Below, piece after piece: positions 61,783-64,000 of a stretch of DNA of 64,000 nucleotides. The position numbers and the translations under genes were made by a program. Source of the stretch: [Clostridium] leptum DSM 753. GTDB lineage: Bacteria > Bacillota > Clostridia > Oscillospirales > Acutalibacteraceae. Each line of letters opens with the position of its first letter. Position 1 is the first letter of the stretch. The notes beneath the pieces are model-generated. The model made no database searches. It had not been told where the DNA came from and saw nothing but the letters and a program-made list of their open reading frames with translations. The stretch covers positions 1 to 64,000 of the forward strand of contig DS480343.1 of assembly GCA_000154345.1 (NCBI GenBank). The letters run 5' to 3'.

Positions 61783-63666
61783 TCAGTTAGGCAATTTTAA
61801 GATTTGACCTGGATAGATTACTTCATTTTCTAAATTGTTAAGTTCCATAATTTCAGGATATCGGCTGCCGGAGCCAAGCTTGGATTTTGCTATTTTCCAT
61901 AAGGAATCCCCCCGCTTGACCGTATATTCGACAAAAGACATTTCCGGCTTGGAAGTGCTTTCCGCACCGGGAATCTTAAGCCTCATGCCGGGAGTAATAT
62001 CGTCAGAGGATAAATTATTTAACTGAACGATCTCAGGATAACGCTTCCCTTCCCCTAAGAACTGTTCCGCTATTTTCCAAAGAGTATCCCCGGCTTTCAC
62101 TTCATAAATAAAATATTCCTGAGAGGGAGGAGCGGCCTCTGGAATTGGCGCTTGAAAGGATAAATAGTCCGAAGAAAGATATCCTATTTCTCCATTGGAT
62201 AATTGAATTTGGTGGATGCCTTTCGCGTGCTCCCGTACGGAAACAGCGGTGCCCCCGGCAAGCGTGGTAATGACTTTACCCTTTAGATTTGGATTTTTAT
62301 AGACAGAGGCTTGTTCGGTATCTGATTTGACCCATGCTTGTGCAAATTCACCTTCAGTTGGCGCTGAATCCGGGTTACCTGTAGTGGGAGGAAGCGTTTG
62401 GCCGGGTTCGGAAGAAGCGGGAGGGACTGCGTCCGTGTTAATATTTTCACCGTTTATCCAATCTTCATAATGCTCCCAAATGGAGGGATCTTCCTGCCCC
62501 AATGACCATGCTCCCGCTCCTTTTAAATTATATTTTTCAATTAAGCCTAATTTAGCTTGATAGGATTGAGCGTTTTCGAACCAAATAACATATCTTCCAG
62601 GCTGGAGAACAAAATCTCCGCCTACGGTAAAATTACCGCTGGATTCTGTAATGGTGACCTCCGCTTTTACAGATTGGCTTTGCTCATCGTAGGTCAGTGT
62701 CGATTCACAGCGCTCTATTATTTCTTGAATCGTTTTGGCGCTGACGCCCTTTCCCGTGATACGATTGCTGTCAAGCCCCCAAATTCGGCCGTAAAAGGGG
62801 ATACCAACAACAATTTTATCCGAAGTGGTTTTCTCTAAAGCATATTGAATGGATCGTTCTACAAAGCTTATACTTGCTACCGGACCCGGGCTGCTTCCTT
62901 CATAGTGCTCATCATACGCCATAATCAAAAGATGGTCGGCATATTTAGATAGAGCGGCATAATCGTAAGAACCATGCCAGCCCGTTTGCCAATTATTAGG
63001 GTTAGCGGCTACTGCGACTGATATTTCTTTATGCCCTGGAATTTTCTCTCGTAAGAGCTTGACGAATTGAGTATACTGATCCTTCTGCTCGTGGGTTACA
63101 TTTTCAATATCTACATTAATTCCGTCTAAATCATATTCTTCCACATAGTCGGCAATTTGGGTTGATAATGACTCTATATTCTTCAAGGCGTTGATCCCTG
63201 CGGTGCGATTCCAGTGGTTGCTTAAAAATGGAACTACCTTAATGCCTTTGTCATGCATATTTTTAATAAAGAAAGGGCTGAGATAATTTAGCTTTAAGCT
63301 TCCATCCTCCCGCAGGTCGAAATAGCTGGGGGATACAACGTCTAACGCGTTGTTCGTCTGATTGATATACTCGATCTGCTGGTGGTCTGTGCCGCTGTAC
63401 AAATATCCCATGGTATAACGGTCTGATGCGGCAAGAGCGCTTAAAAAAGTGGAGAAAGCAAGCGTTGTAACAATTACACCGGAAACTAAAATTTTTACAC
63501 TTTTGATCTTCACATTTTTTATATTTGAAAAAATTGATTTTGATATTTTGTGCGCTTCCTTTTTAAGGTCGAATTCTTTCGAGAACTCCACGCCATTTCG
63601 TTCATAGTTAAGAATAAGGTCATAAGTTCCGTCTTGATTAAAAATCAGGCTGACAGTTGGATTCAA
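61783..63666 (-). CDS. GH18 glycosidase with SH3 and two LysM domains, membrane-anchored
   Basis: 627 residues. An N-terminal cytoplasmic stretch of about 55 residues is followed by a transmembrane or uncleaved signal segment (about 57-80), a GH18 barrel (about 83-400) with the DxxDxDxE motif intact as DGINVDIE (181-188) and MAYDEHYEG, an SH3-like domain (about 450-505), and two C-terminal LysM domains (YEVKAGDTLWKIAEQFLGEG and YTVKRGDSLWKIAKSKLGSG). Related YaaH/SleL-type enzymes hydrolyse peptidoglycan, often in spores, but they carry LysM at the N-terminus. The start is TTG (63666); upstream in-frame codons end in TGA. It probably acts on cell wall or cortex. Confidence 0.85.
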   Translation of the reverse strand: MNPTVSLIFNQDGTYDLILNYERNGVEFSKEFDLKKEAHKISKSIFSNIKNVKIKSVKILVSGVIVTTLAFSTFLSALAASDRYTMGYLYSGTDHQQIEYINQTNNALDVVSPSYFDLREDGSLKLNYLSPFFIKNMHDKGIKVVPFLSNHWNRTAGINALKNIESLSTQIADYVEEYDLDGINVDIENVTHEQKDQYTQFVKLLREKIPGHKEISVAVAANPNNWQTGWHGSYDYAALSKYADHLLIMAYDEHYEGSSPGPVASISFVERSIQYALEKTTSDKIVVGIPFYGRIWGLDSNRITGKGVSAKTIQEIIERCESTLTYDEQSQSVKAEVTITESSGNFTVGGDFVLQPGRYVIWFENAQSYQAKLGLIEKYNLKGAGAWSLGQEDPSIWEHYEDWINGENINTDAVPPASSEPGQTLPPTTGNPDSAPTEGEFAQAWVKSDTEQASVYKNPNLKGKVITTLAGGTAVSVREHAKGIHQIQLSNGEIGYLSSDYLSFQAPIPEAAPPSQEYFIYEVKAGDTLWKIAEQFLGEGKRYPEIVQLNNLSSDDITPGMRLKIPGAESTSKPEMSFVEYTVKRGDSLWKIAKSKLGSGSRYPEIMELNNLENEVIYPGQILKLPN

Positions 63667-64000
63667 AAATATTCACCATTCCTTTCTGAGCATAATAGAC
63701 TTAATCTTATTATTGCTGATTTATAATAATTATATACCTGCGCTGGGACAGCCCGTTGTTAGGTGCTTATCCCGCTGTTTGAAGGGATTCTCTTTATCTT
63801 AATGCTGGTATCTTTTCCAATGATTGCCTTCCGCCTTGTTTTCCAACGGCTGTCCTAGAGGAGCTGCGGGAGACGCTGTAAAGATAACATCAAAAAAGAG
63901 AAAATCAAGATGCGGGTGAGCCGGTTCAAGCGCGGATTCCTTCGGAAAAAATGATTGGGAAACCGGATAACAAATTAAGCATTATGATATGAAAGGCTGT
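63667..64000. other. Intergenic region at the right edge
   Basis: Promoter region of the GH18 gene on the minus strand, then sequence with short open stretches (for example ILFILMLVSFPMIAFRL near 63789) but no supportable gene. Confidence 0.4.

Overview
The window looks like chromosomal DNA from a gut-type, low-to-mid GC Clostridia member (Oscillospiraceae/Lachnospiraceae-like). This is inferred from LacI/YesMN-controlled CUT1 sugar transporters, a LexA box of the GAAC-N4-GTTC type, strong Shine-Dalgarno sites with some TTG/GTG starts, a possible Spo0E-like protein, and a LysM/GH18 cell-wall protein. No rRNA, tRNA or CRISPR array was seen.

Layout. (1) 1-1.8 kb: the start of a minus-strand AbrB-like gene, a structured leader or RNA that is duplicated at 30.2 kb, and a ParM-like plasmid-partition gene broken by an amber codon. 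(2) 1.8-17 kb: a large catabolic locus with two enolase-superfamily dehydratases, an SMP-30 lactonase, a YesN/YesM two-component system, an ABC sugar importer, a GH2 glycosidase, an SDR, a KDG-type kinase and a KDPG/KDPGal aldolase. Together these fit a De Ley-Doudoroff (oxidative galactose-like) route from a beta-glycoside to pyruvate plus glyceraldehyde-3-phosphate. (3) 17.7-19.9 kb: an SOS cassette (DinB, a small protein, a YedK/SRAP protein) behind a promoter overlapped by a LexA box. (4) 20-27.3 kb: a LacI regulator and a divergent operon with two permeases, a nucleoside-hydrolase-like enzyme, a binding protein and DhaK/DhaL kinase subunits, behind a leader with an internal terminator. 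(5) 27.3-30.8 kb: a repeat-rich island with a small Spo0E-like ORF, an IS3-family element inserted in a terminator loop, and a decayed abrB copy. (6) 31-47.7 kb: a LacI regulator and a divergent operon with an ABC importer, a mutarotase-like protein, a GH36 alpha-galactosidase-like enzyme, a complete transketolase, an L-fucose-isomerase-family enzyme, an MDR dehydrogenase, an FGGY kinase, a Gfo/Idh/MocA oxidoreductase and an N-truncated GH2. (7) 48.9-58.5 kb: a third LacI system with an FAD oxidoreductase, an ABC importer, a TIM-barrel isomerase, a sorbitol-6-phosphate-dehydrogenase-like SDR and a large secreted protein. (8) 58.6-64 kb: a GntR/UTRA regulator, DeoC, a GH13 remnant, and a GH18-SH3-LysM protein.

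All four importers encode a binding protein and two permeases but no ATPase, so they probably share an ATPase encoded elsewhere. Five copies of a roughly 250-480 bp terminator-rich repeat, all in the same orientation, and several abrB fragments mark the boundaries between the metabolic islands. The most unusual items are the transketolase-containing GH36 operon, the nucleoside-hydrolase/DhaKL operon, the duplicated structured leader, and the repeat/abrB module.
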